Source: Microbacterium aurantiacum
GTDB taxonomy: Bacteria > Actinomycetota > Actinomycetes > Actinomycetales > Microbacteriaceae
Length of the DNA stretch: 64,000 nt
NCBI RefSeq assembly: GCF_021654035.1
Contig: NZ_JAJPDW010000003.1
Coordinates: 248,001-312,000, forward strand
Direction: 5' to 3'
Positions 63,396 through 64,000 of this stretch are shown here, one piece after another (positions within the stretch are counted from its first letter, which is position 1; each line of letters opens with the position of its first letter). The position numbers and the translations under genes are program-made. A model generated the notes under the pieces. The model was not told where the DNA came from. It made no database searches and was given only the letters and a program-made list of their open reading frames with translations.

Positions 63396-64000
63396 CTACC
63401 GGACCGCCTCGACCTCGACCTCCCGGATCTGCACGACCTCGAGGATGAGCGCGACGCCGAGGGTCGTCAGGATCACGGCGACGATGTCGCCGATGCCGAG
63501 GGGGCGCAGCGCGAACAGCCACAGGACGGCGCCGGCGGCCAGGAGGACGCGGATGAGGACACGACGTGTTCCGAGCCATCGGCCGACGCGACCGGTGTCC
63601 ACCCCCCATGCGGCGACGCGGGCGCGCGCGGAGGCGCCGGCACGTCCGCCGGCGGCGCGCAGCGCGCGGGCGGGACCGGAGCGCCCGAGCGTCCACCCGG
63701 CGACGGCGACGAGGACACCGAGGAGCGCGAGGACGGCGGCGGAGTGGGCCATCGCCTCGACCATCTGCGCGTAGATCACTTCCAGCGCCGAGGGTGAGAG
63801 GCCGGCGTCCTGTGCGACCGCGCCCACCCCGGCGCCGCCGACGGCGAACCCTGCCGCGAGCGAACCGGCGCCGAGTGCCAACGCCACCCCGGTTCCGAGG
63901 ACGGCGACGCTGCGGCGCCGGGCGAGGAGGATGCCGAGGCCGAAGAGTGCGAGCGTCACGACGGGGAGCCACCATCCGGCCACGGCAGCGGCGGCATAGC
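63396..64000 (-). CDS. membrane protein, N-terminally truncated by the window end
   Basis: At least 195 residues with about five hydrophobic segments. The frame remains open to the end of the window (codons for Y-A-A-A precede the first GTG at 63983), so the start is probably outside. Helices occur at about residues 4-20, 28-50, 80-98 and 142-180. An Arg/Ala-rich cytoplasmic loop lies between 100 and 140, and the tail ends in EVVQIREVEVEAVR. No family is recognised. It lies 23 nt upstream of the S9 peptidase -10 element on the same strand. Confidence 0.65.
   Translation of the reverse strand, partial: YAAAAVAGWWLPVVTLALFGLGILLARRRSVAVLGTGVALALGAGSLAAGFAVGGAGVGAVAQDAGLSPSALEVIYAQMVEAMAHSAAVLALLGVLVAVAGWTLGRSGPARALRAAGGRAGASARARVAAWGVDTGRVGRWLGTRRVLIRVLLAAGAVLWLFALRPLGIGDIVAVILTTLGVALILEVVQIREVEVEAVR

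Overview
The window is chromosomal DNA from a high-GC actinobacterium, most probably Microbacteriaceae (Microbacterium-like). The evidence is the very G/C-rich third codon positions, frequent GTG/TTG starts, 4-nt gene overlaps, and core gene orders such as ribF, rpsO-pnp, dapB, thyA-folA-dapA-rnj-ftsK-pgsA-cinA-clgR, DUF3046-recA-recX, and miaB-miaA-dapF-hflX. The genus is inferred from protein character and synteny, not from a marker search. I found no rRNA, tRNA, CRISPR array, prophage or insertion sequence. All genes look chromosomal; the least core-like stretches are about 9.4-10.5 kb and 33.8-39.5 kb.

Layout. 0-10 kb: a small membrane protein and ribF; deoC with an NRDE/TANGO2-like gene; coaBC; a secreted glycerophosphodiesterase; a lipoprotein; an SNF2-type helicase; 6-phosphofructokinase; and an AbiEi/DUF559 gene bracketed by two related long palindromes. 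10-20 kb: oligopeptidase B, a CpdA-like metallophosphoesterase, aspartate ammonia-lyase, a FAH-family hydrolase, a PrsW-like protease, FKBP, YceI and an EamA transporter. 20-33 kb: rpsO, a secreted L-asparaginase with a sortase-E-like LAVTG tail, a 2OG-Fe(II) oxygenase, an acyltransferase-3 protein, an LLM flavin monooxygenase with its FMN reductase, a GT4 glycosyltransferase, pnp, an unusual aldo/keto reductase, a histidine phosphatase and dapB.

33.8-39.5 kb holds the most system-like locus. Two paralogous lipoproteins, each with four conserved cysteines, flank a membrane-fusion protein with a peptidoglycan-binding-like segment, an ABC ATPase and a MacB/FtsX-type permease. The second lipoprotein gene has a perfect 14-bp CebR-type (LacI family) operator at its predicted transcription start. 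39.5-42 kb, on the minus strand: a TIGR01777 epimerase, OsmC, a DUF4395 membrane protein and a thioredoxin-like protein, together a small redox/stress cluster.

42-64 kb is mostly housekeeping. It covers thymidylate and folate synthesis, lysine/diaminopimelate synthesis (dapA and dapF here, dapB nearby), RNase J, FtsK, phosphatidylglycerophosphate synthase, PncC/CinA, ClgR, recA with an SOS box, recX, a DrrAB-like exporter, tRNA-i6A37 synthesis and methylthiolation (miaA, miaB), HflX, an S9 peptidase, and a membrane protein cut by the window end.

A regulatory theme runs through the window. At least twelve genes have a TANNNT -10 hexamer ending exactly 6 or 7 nt before the start codon. This geometry implies leaderless mRNAs, and it resolves several start-codon choices (thyA, dapF, pgsA, the S9 peptidase).
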